DNA of 64,000 nucleotides from Paraprevotella xylaniphila YIT 11841 (GCF_000205165.1 NZ_GL883837.1:209082-273081), one strand, 5' to 3'; numbered from the stretch's first letter, positions 26,488 through 35,860 are shown. Numbers and translations: made by a program. The notes: a model not told the origin generated them from the sequence alone.

Positions 26488-27534
26488 ATGTCACAAGAGC
26501 CATATAAACTCCTCACATTGGTGATCCCGACCTACAACATGGAAAAGTATCTCACCAAATGTTTAGAATCCGTAACCGCCCCTTGTATACCTCCGACATT
26601 GGAAGTCATTGTTGTAAATGACGGTAGCAAAGACCGTTCCCTGGAAATTATGAAAGCCTTTCAGCAAAAAAGACCGGATATAATCCGCATCATCAACAAA
26701 GAAAACGGCCACTACGGTTCGTGCATCAATGCAGGGTTACAAATGGCAAAAGGGAAATATTTCAGGCCCTTGGACGCAGACGACTGGATGGATACGGAGG
26801 TTTTATCCAAACTTTTAAATGTATTAAAGAATTGCGATACGGACTTGTTTATTACACTCCGTACGGAATATAAGATCGATAAAAATAATCGTCATATCGT
26901 GACACACTTCCCTTTCCGCAATGTAGAATACAATAAGATTTATGATATTTCGTCTTTCAACATAAGCGAACATACCTATGGCGATGAATTCAACATGCAT
27001 AGCATGACCTACAAAACAGAAATCCTAAGACAGGTAAACCTGCGCCATATAGAAGGTATATGTTATACCGACTTCCAATACTGTTTTCTGCCGATAGACC
27101 GCATCAAGAGCTTCATTATATTCGATTTATACCTCTATTATTATTTCATAGGAAGAGAAGAACAATCTACCAGTGTGCAGTCTATAAAGGGGAACTTATC
27201 GCACATTTGCAAAGTAATCAATTTCATGATTCATCACTTGGACAGGCAATTTCATCAAAACCCAACCATACAGGCCAACCAAATACACTTTATCGACAAG
27301 GCTCTGAATATCTATGTAATCAGTCTCAGATGGCAAAGAAAAATCACAGAGCAGGATTACCCCGAAATTTTTAACGTTATCGATGCCGTAGACCGATACC
27401 ATATCCAAAACCGAATCTTGAACAAACCGTATTTCCGCCTTTGGCGGAAGCTGAAAACCCGTAAGGTACTCAACCTAACCCTTACCTTGTACCGTTGGGC
27501 GCATATCAGGAAATTCAGAAAGATGGGAATGTAA
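26488..27534 (+). CDS. Glycosyltransferase family 2 (paralogue of the gene at 12921)
   Basis: A 348-residue GT2 enzyme with LVIPTYNMEKYLTKCLESV, VVNDGSKDRS, NGHYGSCINAGL and the metal-binding PLDADDWMD block. It parallels the GT2 at 12921-13973 from the first motif to the IQFCF/YCFLP region, indicating duplication within the locus. It is the last gene of the plus operon and ends 12 bases from the convergent gene that follows; no terminator hairpin is evident in that short gap. Confidence 0.9.
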   Translation: MSQEPYKLLTLVIPTYNMEKYLTKCLESVTAPCIPPTLEVIVVNDGSKDRSLEIMKAFQQKRPDIIRIINKENGHYGSCINAGLQMAKGKYFRPLDADDWMDTEVLSKLLNVLKNCDTDLFITLRTEYKIDKNNRHIVTHFPFRNVEYNKIYDISSFNISEHTYGDEFNMHSMTYKTEILRQVNLRHIEGICYTDFQYCFLPIDRIKSFIIFDLYLYYYFIGREEQSTSVQSIKGNLSHICKVINFMIHHLDRQFHQNPTIQANQIHFIDKALNIYVISLRWQRKITEQDYPEIFNVIDAVDRYHIQNRILNKPYFRLWRKLKTRKVLNLTLTLYRWAHIRKFRKMGM

Positions 27535-27546
27535 CAACAAACATCC

Positions 27547-28446
27547 CTACAAACGTCCCAACCTTTCCCTTATGCCGTCAGTATACGCTTTCCAAAACAT
27601 CGGAATATCAGTCCACCGATAAGCATCCGAGAAAGGTGCCGAGAAAAAGGCTATTAAAATATAACCGATGGCCCCGTTAAAGCCGCGAAGATATTTCACG
27701 GCCCAGTTCTTCCCATAATGGTGATTCAAATAAGAAGAATTACGTATCTGGTAAAAGCGTTTCCATTTTTTCTTCTTATTACGTTCCCCCCACGAATCGT
27801 CCGAGAAAAACTTTTCTTTATCCATCAGGGCCGTAGGAACATACAAAATCTTATAACCGGCCATCACCGTGCGCAAGCAATAATCCGTATCATCACAAAA
27901 AATAAACAAATCTTTATTGGGAAGCCCTACCAACTTCACAACCTCACTGCGAACGAACAAACCTTCGAAAGCCGTTCCACAAATCTCGACAGGAGCATTC
28001 ACTTCCATCTTGGACAATCGTCCTGAATACATGGATGAAAACGGATGAGTCAAGTTGAAAGATAGAAAATCATTCGTATAAATCCGGCCCTCCAACAGGC
28101 GGCGCGGCGCCAAAATCCCTACACCTTCATATCCGGCGTACGCCAATAGCCGCTCCAGACAATCCGGACGCGGAAAAACATCGTCATCCATGCACCAGAT
28201 CCAATCGGCATCGGCAAGGCGAGCATACTCCATTCCGGTATAAAAACCTCCGGCTCCCCCGACATTGGTCTGATGAATCGTTTTCACATCCTCCTGCTCG
28301 TCCAACCACACTCCCGTCCCGTCCGTACTACCGTTGTCCACCACTACAAGGGTTGTAAGCGGTACGGTCTGCCGACGCAAACAAGAGAGATTCCGTTTGA
28401 GAAGCTCCAGACGATTATAAGTTACGACAACAGCAACCACATTCAT
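27547..28446 (-). CDS. Glycosyltransferase family 2 (GlfT2/rhamnosyltransferase-like)
   Basis: A 299-residue GT2 enzyme with MNVVAVVVTYNRLELLKRNL, VVDNGSTDGT, VGGAGGFYTGME, the metal motif WCMDDDVFPRPDCL and FIFCDDTDYCLRT. It belongs to the same branch as the gene at 25572 and may use an unusual donor such as UDP-galactofuranose or dTDP-rhamnose. A hydrophobic stretch near the C-terminus (GAIGYILIAFFSAPF) may touch the membrane. It is the last gene of the minus operon headed by the acyltransferase, 8 bases after the kinase gene. Confidence 0.9.
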   Translation of the reverse strand: MNVVAVVVTYNRLELLKRNLSCLRRQTVPLTTLVVVDNGSTDGTGVWLDEQEDVKTIHQTNVGGAGGFYTGMEYARLADADWIWCMDDDVFPRPDCLERLLAYAGYEGVGILAPRRLLEGRIYTNDFLSFNLTHPFSSMYSGRLSKMEVNAPVEICGTAFEGLFVRSEVVKLVGLPNKDLFIFCDDTDYCLRTVMAGYKILYVPTALMDKEKFFSDDSWGERNKKKKWKRFYQIRNSSYLNHHYGKNWAVKYLRGFNGAIGYILIAFFSAPFSDAYRWTDIPMFWKAYTDGIRERLGRL

Positions 28447-28454
28447 GATACATA

Positions 28455-29219
28455 TTAATATAAGTCGTTTATTTTTCCAGGTTGGGTACTCCGGAAAGCC
28501 TGCATCAACTTAAAGCATTCCTCCGCATCGAATCCGCGTACGGCAGCATATTCTTCAGCCAACAAACGATGCATGTGCGGCGTAGCCGGAAGGCGCTCGA
28601 AATTCTTGCATCCTTTTCTCATATCAATCGGACCGATATACATCCGATTCAAGTCCACTATCTCAATCCGAACCCCTTTGTCTGTCTTTTGGAACAGAAT
28701 GTTCCCACGCCCGTAATCCTTATGCGCATACCCATGTTCATGCAAAACGGCCGTCACTCTCCCTACCGTACGAACAACCTCGTCTGCATAATCAAAATGC
28801 TGATAGAACAAATCATTATAGACGTATGGGCAAGCCGACGCCAACGTCACATAATAACTACGGTCGAAAAGCAGTCCTTTGCGTACATTAAGATAACCGA
28901 CCGGAGCGGGAGTCCCTACCCCTATTTCTTGATACATCCTCGCATGATCGTAAGAACGTTTGGCCTTTGAAGGACGGAAAATGCCATAGACGAAACGATT
29001 GACCCAATTGGGACGGTGAAAGGACTTCACCACCAAGTCAAGCCCTCTATATGTCATTTTCCTCAATTCATTGCGTCCCTTATAAACCACCGAACCTTCA
29101 CCGGCCGCAAAACGTTCGGGAATGGAATACATAAAATCCTTCAAATCCTGATAATCCGGCCGGAGTTCCAACGTCCGATGAGCCAATAAATGACAAAGAC
29201 TTGGCTTAATCCATTTCAT
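28455..29219 (-). CDS. Lipopolysaccharide kinase (InaA/WaaP/Kdo kinase-like)
   Basis: A 254-residue protein-kinase-fold enzyme of the type that phosphorylates Kdo or heptose in LPS cores. The ATP-site Lys region is YRGLDLVVKSFHRP, the catalytic loop HEHGYAHKDYGRGNILF (HxDxxxxN) and the metal-binding IVDLNRM replaces DFG. The ATG at 29219 lies five bases after the upstream stop; an in-frame TTG at 29228 that overlaps that stop is less likely. Neighbours glf, GT2s and a lipid A acyltransferase favour Kdo or core phosphorylation, but the exact acceptor is inferred. Confidence 0.85.
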   Translation of the reverse strand: MKWIKPSLCHLLAHRTLELRPDYQDLKDFMYSIPERFAAGEGSVVYKGRNELRKMTYRGLDLVVKSFHRPNWVNRFVYGIFRPSKAKRSYDHARMYQEIGVGTPAPVGYLNVRKGLLFDRSYYVTLASACPYVYNDLFYQHFDYADEVVRTVGRVTAVLHEHGYAHKDYGRGNILFQKTDKGVRIEIVDLNRMYIGPIDMRKGCKNFERLPATPHMHRLLAEEYAAVRGFDAEECFKLMQAFRSTQPGKINDLY

Positions 29220-29224
29220 CCTAT

Positions 29225-29941
29225 TCAAATTTTATCCAGTCCTTTAGTAAATTTCAACCAATAATATTTCAACGGATTCTTATACTTTAACTGTTTCCAT
29301 GGACGACTGCCGTGAGGACGATGCCACACCGGAAGGGTCGTAAAAAGGTAATTGCGAAAACCGGCTTTTAATGCCTCATGCGAAATGGTCACGTCATACC
29401 AATTCTTTGTCGGGTCAAGCGTCCCAAAATCAAATTGTCCCAAAAACTTCGGTGTCAGCAAAGAGCAACAAAAACTACAATGTTTCTTCTCCGGATAAAC
29501 CTGGTTTTCCCGTCCCCGTGCATGAAGATAGGGATAATTGACCAAACCGTCCTCATCCGTAGTCACCGCTGCGGCAATGGCACAATCCGGACGTTGCACA
29601 GCTCCGTCGAACAAGTCCTGCAAAGTATTCCTCTTCACAACGACATCCGACTCTACAATCAACAGACCGGCATCCGCAGCTAAAGCTTCGCGTCGGGCTG
29701 TCTGCAACACCAATAAATAATTAGGAGACGGATGATTTGTCAAATCACACAAATTAACCAACTTAAAACCAAGTTCCTTGGATGCTTGTTCCAAACGCAT
29801 CGTATTCTCAGCTGTGCTGAAATCATTATAAACGGTATATGTAAAAGGAACACTGGTCTCCGAAGACAATACGGCTCTTATCGTCTCAAGCGTGAAATCG
29901 ATGGAATCCTTTACCGGCGTAATGACCTGCAAACTTTTCAT
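29225..29941 (-). CDS. Glycosyltransferase family 2-like protein
   Basis: A 238-residue protein with a short GT2 fold: MKSLQVITPVKDSIDFTLETI, YTVYNDFSTAEN, NYLLVLQTARREALAADAGLLIVESDVVV (ESD in the usual DXD place) and WYDVTISHEALKAGFRNYLFT. The C-terminal region PHGSRPWKQLKYKNPLKYYWLKF resembles the ends of core glycosyltransferases. The ATG at 29941 overlaps the stop of glf (ATGA), so translational coupling is likely; a further ATG at 29965 would overlap by 28 bases. Sugar donor unknown. Confidence 0.85.
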   Translation of the reverse strand: MKSLQVITPVKDSIDFTLETIRAVLSSETSVPFTYTVYNDFSTAENTMRLEQASKELGFKLVNLCDLTNHPSPNYLLVLQTARREALAADAGLLIVESDVVVKRNTLQDLFDGAVQRPDCAIAAAVTTDEDGLVNYPYLHARGRENQVYPEKKHCSFCCSLLTPKFLGQFDFGTLDPTKNWYDVTISHEALKAGFRNYLFTTLPVWHRPHGSRPWKQLKYKNPLKYYWLKFTKGLDKI

Positions 29942-31065
29942 ATCATTGTCTCCCGTAATTGACAAAACTGCTGCTTGGCTAATGCCAAAGCCGCAGCTAC
30001 TGTATCATCCATATCCGCATAAGTGTACTGAGCCAAACGTCCGCCAAATAAAACATTCCCACGCGATACCGCCAGTTCACGATAGGATTTGAATATTTCA
30101 GAGTTACGGGCATCATTCACCGGATAATAAGGCTCTTTACCCGGGGCAAAAGCATCAGGATATTCGTATGTAATCACCGTAGTAGGCTGAGTTCCGTATT
30201 CAAAATGTTTATGTTCAATCACACGCGTGTAAGGTACATCCCCAGCCGTATAATTCACCACAGCATTACCTTGATAGTCCTCTACCTCCAAATGACGATG
30301 GTCAAAACGCAGGCTACGGTATTCCAAACGTCCGCATTGATAATTGAAATATTCATCAATGCAACCGGTGAAAAGAATTTTATCGGCCATAGCATCCCAA
30401 GCCTCACGGTTTTCAAAATAGTTCGTGTCCAACCGGACTTCTATACCTTCCAACAAAGCATCTATCAATACGTTATATCCACCTTTCGGTATTCCCTGAT
30501 AAGCATCGTTAAAATAGTTGTTGTCGAAAATAAAACGAAAAGGTACACGCTTGATGATAAAGGACGGAAGTTCTGTAGCCGGACGTCCCCACTGCTTCTC
30601 AGTATACCCTTTGATTAGACGGGTATATATATCCTTTCCACACAATTTCAGAGCTTGCTCTTCCAGGTTCGCCGGTTCAGAGATAAATTCATACGCCTTA
30701 CGCTGTTCAGCTACCTTAGCCTTGGCTTCAGCCGGTGTTTTCACTCCCCACAACTGATAAAAGGTATTCATATTGAAAGGCAGGTTATACAATTTACCTT
30801 CATAATATGCCAATGGAGAATTGGTATAACGATTAAATTCCACCAAACGGTTCACATAATCCCAAACATCTTTATTGTCCGTATGAAAGATATGGGCTCC
30901 ATACTTATGTACACGAATGCCTTCTACATCCTCACAATATATATTCCCGCCACGATGGGCACGCTTGTCTATCACCAAACAACGTTTCCCTGCCAATCTG
31001 GCTTCATGGGCAAATACAGCACCGAATAATCCCGCGCCTACTATCAAATAATCATATCTTTCCAT
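29938..31065 (-). CDS. glf: UDP-galactopyranose mutase
   Basis: A 375-residue flavoenzyme that converts UDP-galactopyranose to UDP-galactofuranose. The FAD-binding motif YLIVGAGLFGAVFAHEA is at the N-terminus, followed by RAHRGGNIYCE, HKYGAHIFHTDNKDVWDYVN and the substrate-loop segment KGYTEKQWGRPATELP. The C-terminal part has the FGGRLAQYTYADMDDTVAAAL FAD-contact block. Length is typical (about 370-390). It indicates galactofuranose in the glycan made by this locus. Gene ends are coupled to the downstream GT2 by a 4-base overlap. Confidence 0.96.
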   Translation of the reverse strand: MERYDYLIVGAGLFGAVFAHEARLAGKRCLVIDKRAHRGGNIYCEDVEGIRVHKYGAHIFHTDNKDVWDYVNRLVEFNRYTNSPLAYYEGKLYNLPFNMNTFYQLWGVKTPAEAKAKVAEQRKAYEFISEPANLEEQALKLCGKDIYTRLIKGYTEKQWGRPATELPSFIIKRVPFRFIFDNNYFNDAYQGIPKGGYNVLIDALLEGIEVRLDTNYFENREAWDAMADKILFTGCIDEYFNYQCGRLEYRSLRFDHRHLEVEDYQGNAVVNYTAGDVPYTRVIEHKHFEYGTQPTTVITYEYPDAFAPGKEPYYPVNDARNSEIFKSYRELAVSRGNVLFGGRLAQYTYADMDDTVAAALALAKQQFCQLRETMI

Positions 31066-31081
31066 GTATGGTCACATTTAA

Positions 31082-32020
31082 TCATTTTATTGTCGAATCT
31101 TGTTGGCGTCTCAGCCATTCTTCCTTGGTACGCTTCCATCTCTTATGCGTCCACAGCCAATATTGCGGAGCTTTCCTGATCATTTGCTCCAATTGTTCCA
31201 TGAACATAGCTGTCATATCATATTCCGTACGATTTACCTCCGGTATCTCCATCCGTCTGAACGTACACTCATAATAACCCCTACGGGGACGAATGATATC
31301 CGCAAAAAAATAAACCGCTTTTACCTGCCGCCCTATCTGCTCCGCTCCGGTAAAAACAGCGGTTTCACGGTGCAGGAACGGAACAAAAAAATGCATGCTG
31401 TTCCACTTGGGTAGTTGGTCGGATATAAAGCCAATCATCGCAGGGCGCTTTTCCCGTTTCAGTTCAATCACACGCCTCAATGTATTTTTCATCGGAATAC
31501 ATTCCCCACCGAACTGGTTTCTCAATTTCAAAAAGAACCTATCCACGGCTTTATTATACAAAGGATGGTAAATTTGTGCACAATGGATAGAAGGAGATAT
31601 AGTATAGGGTAATGATGCCACCCACTCCCAATTACAATAATGCCCAAGATAAAGGAATATGAAATTATGCCCCTCTTCGCGCACAGCCTGTTCCACCTGC
31701 TCCACTCCACGAAATACCATCCGCTTCTTCATTTCCTTTTTCGAAATGGAAGTCAGCTTCAAAGTTTCTACAAAATAATCGCAAAAAAAGTGATAAAATT
31801 TCTTTTCTATCCGGACAATCTCATCCGATGACTTTTCGGGAAAAGACTTCAATAGGTTATCCCTTACTACATCACGCCGATATTTGATGCAATGATACAC
31901 TATCAAATACAGGACATCTGACAGAAAATATAAAACGCAAAAAGGAAGCAAGGATAGCAAATGGCTCAAGCCAAACACTACGTAATACATCAAGTTGGTC
32001 CATTTGTCTTGTTTCTCCAT
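31082..32020 (-). CDS. Lipid A biosynthesis acyltransferase-like protein (LpxL/HtrB family)
   Basis: A 312-residue inner-membrane acyltransferase. An N-terminal hydrophobic segment (LSHLLSLLPFCVLYFLSDVLYLIVY) precedes the catalytic HX4E site FLYLGHYCNWEWVASL, and further motifs IGFISDQLPKW and FFVPFLHRETAVFTG follow, where family members bind the acyl chain. The protein should add a secondary acyl chain to lipid A or a related lipid. It heads the minus operon with glf, two GT2s and the LPS kinase, supporting an LPS role. A fitting promoter lies 61 bases upstream. Confidence 0.92.
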   Translation of the reverse strand: MEKQDKWTNLMYYVVFGLSHLLSLLPFCVLYFLSDVLYLIVYHCIKYRRDVVRDNLLKSFPEKSSDEIVRIEKKFYHFFCDYFVETLKLTSISKKEMKKRMVFRGVEQVEQAVREEGHNFIFLYLGHYCNWEWVASLPYTISPSIHCAQIYHPLYNKAVDRFFLKLRNQFGGECIPMKNTLRRVIELKREKRPAMIGFISDQLPKWNSMHFFVPFLHRETAVFTGAEQIGRQVKAVYFFADIIRPRRGYYECTFRRMEIPEVNRTEYDMTAMFMEQLEQMIRKAPQYWLWTHKRWKRTKEEWLRRQQDSTIK

Positions 32021-32080
32021 ACAAATTCCGTATCGACTTTAATGACACAATAAAAAAGTGCCTCTATTTAAAGAATATTG

Positions 32081-32112
32081 CAAAGCTAAACAAACTTTTT
32101 TGAATCGGCAAT
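32081..32112 (-). promoter_or_regulatory. Promoter of the acyltransferase-glf-GT operon
   Basis: On the minus strand ATTG (32112-32109) and TAGCTTTG (32088-32081) are 20 bases apart, fitting the consensus with one mismatch in the -33 element. It lies in the short divergent region shared with pdxB. Confidence 0.6.
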
Positions 32113-32145
32113 AATTCTATAATAAAAACTCATTAACTTTGCATC

Positions 32146-33192
32146 ATGAAAATAGTTGTTGACGACAAAATCCCATTTATCCGAGAGGCTATCGCCCAAA
32201 TCTCCACCGATGTGATTTACAAACCCGGGATAGCCATCAGCCCCGACGATATACATGATGCCGATGCCCTGATTGTCAGAACCCGCACTCGTTGCGACGA
32301 AACCCTTCTGAAAGGGAGTAAAGTTTCTTTTATCGCTACCGCCACTATCGGATATGACCACCTTGACATTGAATACCTGAAACACGCCCATATCACATGG
32401 GCCAACTGTCCCGGTTGCAATGCCAATTCCGTAGGGCAATATATCCATTCATGCCTTTTGCTCTTGGAAAAAGAAAAAGGATACGACCTATCGAAGACTA
32501 CGGTCGGATTAGTCGGAGTAGGACATGTGGGCCATGCCGTTATCGAAGCTATACGCCCTTTGGGAGTACAAATCCTTCTCAATGACCCACCACAAAAAGA
32601 AGCCTTGTGTAAAGCCGGAAAGCCTCATGAGTTTTTTTTGAACATGGAAGAGCTGCAAGAGAAGTGCGACATCATCTCGTTCCATACTCCATTAATCACA
32701 AAAGGTTCTTATCCGACTTTCCATTTAGCGAACAAAACATTCTTCAACGCACTAAAAAAACGCCCCATCATTATCAATACAAGCCGAGGGGCTGTCGTGG
32801 ATAATACGGACGTACTTCAAGCCTTAAAAGATGGTATTATCCGAGATACTATTATCGATACTTGGGAGAATGAACCGAATATCAATCAAGAACTTCTCAA
32901 CCTTATATATATAGGAACCCCGCATATCGCAGGTTACTCCGCCGACGGAAAAGCCAATGCCACCCGTATGGCACTCACAGCATTGTGCAACCATTTCCAC
33001 CTTCAGGCCACTTTCCAAATCCGTGTTCCTCAACTTCCTGAGGAAGAGCTACCGAGTCCCAATCTCACAGAAAAAGAACGGGCATTGGCTTTATATAATC
33101 CACACACGGATAGTTTGAAACTCAAGTCCCATCCCACCATGTTCGAAGAATTGAGAGGTAATTACCCGTTAAGAAGAGAATTCATAGAATAA
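32146..33192 (+). CDS. pdxB: Erythronate-4-phosphate dehydrogenase
   Basis: A 348-residue NAD-dependent D-2-hydroxyacid dehydrogenase acting in the DXP-dependent route to pyridoxal phosphate. The NAD-binding motif is [17 protein letters not shown], followed by the catalytic region [19 protein letters not shown] with the conserved Glu, and the catalytic His in [15 protein letters not shown]. The C-terminal ~70 residues are the PdxB dimerisation domain that sets this enzyme apart from other dehydrogenases of the family. It is transcribed divergently from the LPS operon. Confidence 0.93.
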   Translation: MKIVVDDKIPFIREAIAQISTDVIYKPGIAISPDDIHDADALIVRTRTRCDETLLKGSKVSFIATATIGYDHLDIEYLKHAHITWANCPGCNANSVGQYIHSCLLLLEKEKGYDLSKTTVGLVGVGHVGHAVIEAIRPLGVQILLNDPPQKEALCKAGKPHEFFLNMEELQEKCDIISFHTPLITKGSYPTFHLANKTFFNALKKRPIIINTSRGAVVDNTDVLQALKDGIIRDTIIDTWENEPNINQELLNLIYIGTPHIAGYSADGKANATRMALTALCNHFHLQATFQIRVPQLPEEELPSPNLTEKERALALYNPHTDSLKLKSHPTMFEELRGNYPLRREFIE

Positions 33193-33228
33193 GTCTCGTA
33201 AAAGGGAGCAAATACTGCACACTACATA

Positions 33229-33236
33229 TACTTTTG
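33229..33236 (+). promoter_or_regulatory. Candidate -7 box of the acpP operon
   Basis: TACTTTTG fits the -7 consensus and would give a leader of about 105 bases before acpP. No TTTG is found at the correct distance upstream, so support is partial. Confidence 0.4.
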
Positions 33237-33347
33237 TGCAAAAAAGAGCAATTTATTTACTTAATTGCTTGCATAAGTGGGAAAAAAAAAGTTCCTTTGC
33301 ACTTGGATTTACAGAATTACATTAATAATAATCAAAAAATTACAATT

Positions 33348-33584
33348 ATGTCTGAAATTGAATCAAAAGTAAAAGCTATCATCGTTGATAAGTTGGGTGT
33401 TGACGAAGCAGAAGTAGTAGCCACAGCAAGTTTCACAAACGATTTAGGTGCTGATTCATTGGATACAGTAGAATTGATCATGGAATTTGAAAAGGAATTC
33501 GGTATCAATATTCCCGATGATCAAGCTGAGAAGATCACGACTGTAGGTGACGCTATTAGCTATATCGAAGCTAACGCAAAATAA
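33348..33584 (+). CDS. acpP: Acyl carrier protein
   Basis: A 78-residue acidic protein that carries growing fatty acids on a 4'-phosphopantetheine arm. The attachment serine is in [16 protein letters not shown], near residue 37, and the four-helix ACP pattern is complete. A longer open frame begins at 33234, but its extra 38 residues are unlike any ACP and lie in the leader, so ATG at 33348 is used. It is followed 21 bases later by fabF, the standard gene order. Confidence 0.97.
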   Translation: MSEIESKVKAIIVDKLGVDEAEVVATASFTNDLGADSLDTVELIMEFEKEFGINIPDDQAEKITTVGDAISYIEANAK

Positions 33585-33605
33585 TATTTTCTCTAAACGA
33601 AGATA

Positions 33606-34871
33606 ATGGAATTAAAAAGAGTTGTGGTAACAGGTATGGGTGCCGTTACTCCATTGGGAAATACGACCGAGGAAACTTGGAAGAATTTGATTGAGGGAGT
33701 AAGTGGTGCCGGACCTATTACACATTTCGATGCTTCCTTGTTCAAGACTCAATTTGCTTGCGAAGTAAAAGATTTCAATGTAGGCGACTACATTGACCGC
33801 AAAGAAGCACGCAGAATGGACTTGTACACCCAATATGCCTTGGCTGCAGCCAAAATGGCCGTAGACGATTCTGGCATGGATTTGGAAGCTGTGAACAAAG
33901 ACCGTATAGGTGTTGTTTTCGGGGTGGGAATCGGTGGAATCCACACTTTTGAAGAAGAAGCCGGAGCGTATGCACTTACAGGAAAAGAATTGGGTCCCAA
34001 ATACAACCCATTCTTCATCCCGAAAATGATTGCAGACATTGCAAGCGGTCATATTTCTATTATGTATGGTTTCCATGGCCCGAACTACACGACCACTTCG
34101 GCATGCGCATCTTCTACCAACGCTTTGGCTGACGCATTCAACCTTATCCGTTTGGGCAAGGCAGATATGATTCTCAGCGGTGGTGCAGAAGCGGCTATAT
34201 GGCCAGCCGGCGTAGGTGGTTTTAATGCCATGAAAGCTCTTTCTACCCGGAATGATGACCCACAACACGCATCCCGCCCATTCAGCGCAAGTCGCGACGG
34301 TTTCGTTATGGGTGAAGGTGCCGGATGTCTGATTTTGGAAGAATTGGAACATGCCAAAGCACGTGGAGCTAAAATTTACGCTGAAATGGCCGGTGCAGGC
34401 ATGTCAGCTGATGCCCACCACATCACGGCCTCCCACCCGGAAGGGTTAGGTGCCAAACTGGTTATGGAAAGAGCTCTCGAAGACGCTGAAATGAAACCGG
34501 AAGATATTGATTATATCAATGTACACGGTACTTCAACTCATGTCGGAGACATTTCGGAAGCCAAAGCCATCAAAGATGTTTTCGGTCCACACGCTTACGA
34601 ATTGAATATTAGTTCTACTAAGTCTATGACAGGACATCTGCTCGGTGCCGCCGGTGCTGTGGAAGCAATGGCCAGTGTGATGGCAGTAAAAGAAGATATC
34701 ATACCCCCCACTATCAACCATGAGGAAGATGACAAAGATGAAGAAATCGACTATGATCTGAACTTCACCTTTAATATTGCTCAGAAGCGTACCGTGCGTG
34801 CCGCTCTAAGCAACACTTTCGGTTTTGGTGGGCACAATGCATGTGTAATCTTTAAGAAATACGCTGAATAA
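33606..34871 (+). CDS. fabF: Beta-ketoacyl-ACP synthase II
   Basis: A 421-residue condensing enzyme that elongates acyl-ACP with malonyl-ACP. The thiolase-fold catalytic triad is visible: Cys in TTSACASSTNALADA, His in NVHGTSTHVGD and His in KSMTGHLLGAAGAVEA. N-terminal RVVVTGMGAVTPLGN and C-terminal NTFGFGGHNACVIF are family hallmarks. It sits between acpP and rnc, three bases from the rnc start, so the three genes are surely co-transcribed. Confidence 0.97.
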   Translation: MELKRVVVTGMGAVTPLGNTTEETWKNLIEGVSGAGPITHFDASLFKTQFACEVKDFNVGDYIDRKEARRMDLYTQYALAAAKMAVDDSGMDLEAVNKDRIGVVFGVGIGGIHTFEEEAGAYALTGKELGPKYNPFFIPKMIADIASGHISIMYGFHGPNYTTTSACASSTNALADAFNLIRLGKADMILSGGAEAAIWPAGVGGFNAMKALSTRNDDPQHASRPFSASRDGFVMGEGAGCLILEELEHAKARGAKIYAEMAGAGMSADAHHITASHPEGLGAKLVMERALEDAEMKPEDIDYINVHGTSTHVGDISEAKAIKDVFGPHAYELNISSTKSMTGHLLGAAGAVEAMASVMAVKEDIIPPTINHEEDDKDEEIDYDLNFTFNIAQKRTVRAALSNTFGFGGHNACVIFKKYAE

Positions 34872-34874
34872 GTC

Positions 34875-35768
34875 GTGTATCCCAAAGATATCATAGAAAG
34901 AATAAGGCTCCCTTTCAGAAAAGACAAGGAGCTTTATTCTTCTTTTTATAAGATATTAGGATTCTATCCGCACCATATCCAATATTACGAACAGGCATTG
35001 CATCATAAGTCCTCATCTATAAAAAAGCAAGGAAGTTGGATTAATAACGAACGGTTGGAATTTTTGGGCGACGCCATTTTGGATGCCGTCGTAGGAGATA
35101 TTGTCTTCCGCCACTTCAAAGGCAAACATGAAGGTTTCCTCACCAACACCCGCAGCAAAATCGTACAACGTGAAACATTGAACAAATTGGCCGTAGAAAT
35201 CGGTTTGGATAAACTTATCATTTCATCCACACATTCCTCCACCCACAACAGCTATATGTGTGGCAATGCTTTTGAAGCCATGGTCGGTGCGATTTATCTG
35301 GACCGGGGCTATTCCTATTGCATGCGTTTTATCGGCAAACGCATCATGACCCAGTTAATCAATATCGACAAACTGGCCTATAAAGAAGTCAATTTCAAAA
35401 GCAAATTAATTGAATGGGGACAAAAGAGGCGAGTTGAAATTACCTTCGACCTGATAGATCAGGCACAGGAGGGAAACAGTACGCCCGTTTTTACCACCCA
35501 AATCACAATCGAAGGAGTGACATGTTGCAAAGGAAGAGGCTATTCTAAAAAAGAGAGCCAACAACTGGCTGCAAAAGACACTCTGGCACTATTGAGGAAA
35601 TCCCCCAAACTGGTTGACAAAATCCTTTCCAACAAAAAACAAAAAGAGGCTTTGTCTGAAATGACCATACAAGACAACGAACAGCAAACCATAACGGTAA
35701 TTGCTCCACCGAAGCTTCAGGTCTCTGTCACAGAATCCCCCGATTTCAGAATGGTTAGCCGAAGATAA
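34875..35768 (+). CDS. rnc: Ribonuclease III
   Basis: A 297-residue double-strand-specific endoribonuclease for rRNA and mRNA processing. The signature NNERLEFLGDAILDAVVGDIVF with its metal-binding acids is near residue 55, GNAFEAMVGAIYLDRG near residue 130, and a dsRNA-binding domain covers about 170-245 (KSKLIEWGQKRR...GRGYSKKESQQLAAKDTL). The last ~50 residues are a low-similarity tail. The start appears to be GTG at 34875, three bases after the fabF stop; no in-frame ATG occurs before the catalytic domain. Confidence 0.94.
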   Translation: MYPKDIIERIRLPFRKDKELYSSFYKILGFYPHHIQYYEQALHHKSSSIKKQGSWINNERLEFLGDAILDAVVGDIVFRHFKGKHEGFLTNTRSKIVQRETLNKLAVEIGLDKLIISSTHSSTHNSYMCGNAFEAMVGAIYLDRGYSYCMRFIGKRIMTQLINIDKLAYKEVNFKSKLIEWGQKRRVEITFDLIDQAQEGNSTPVFTTQITIEGVTCCKGRGYSKKESQQLAAKDTLALLRKSPKLVDKILSNKKQKEALSEMTIQDNEQQTITVIAPPKLQVSVTESPDFRMVSRR

Positions 35769-35852
35769 TGCAAGCCGAACTATAAGTACATAGATAGCGA
35801 CACATAGTCCATTAAAATCTGTATAAAGTTCGTTATTCTGATAACTTTAAGT

Positions 35853-35860
35853 TATTTTTG
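35853..35860 (+). promoter_or_regulatory. Candidate -7 box of the GH3-family operon
   Basis: TATTTTTG matches TAnnTTTG and lies 35 bases before the ATG at 35895. No consensus -33 element is seen at the proper distance. Confidence 0.4.

Noticed and set aside
32134-32141. TAACTTTG just before pdxB as its promoter
   Set aside because: The ATG is only five bases after the box, so transcription would start at or after the start codon, and no -33 element is at the right spacing.
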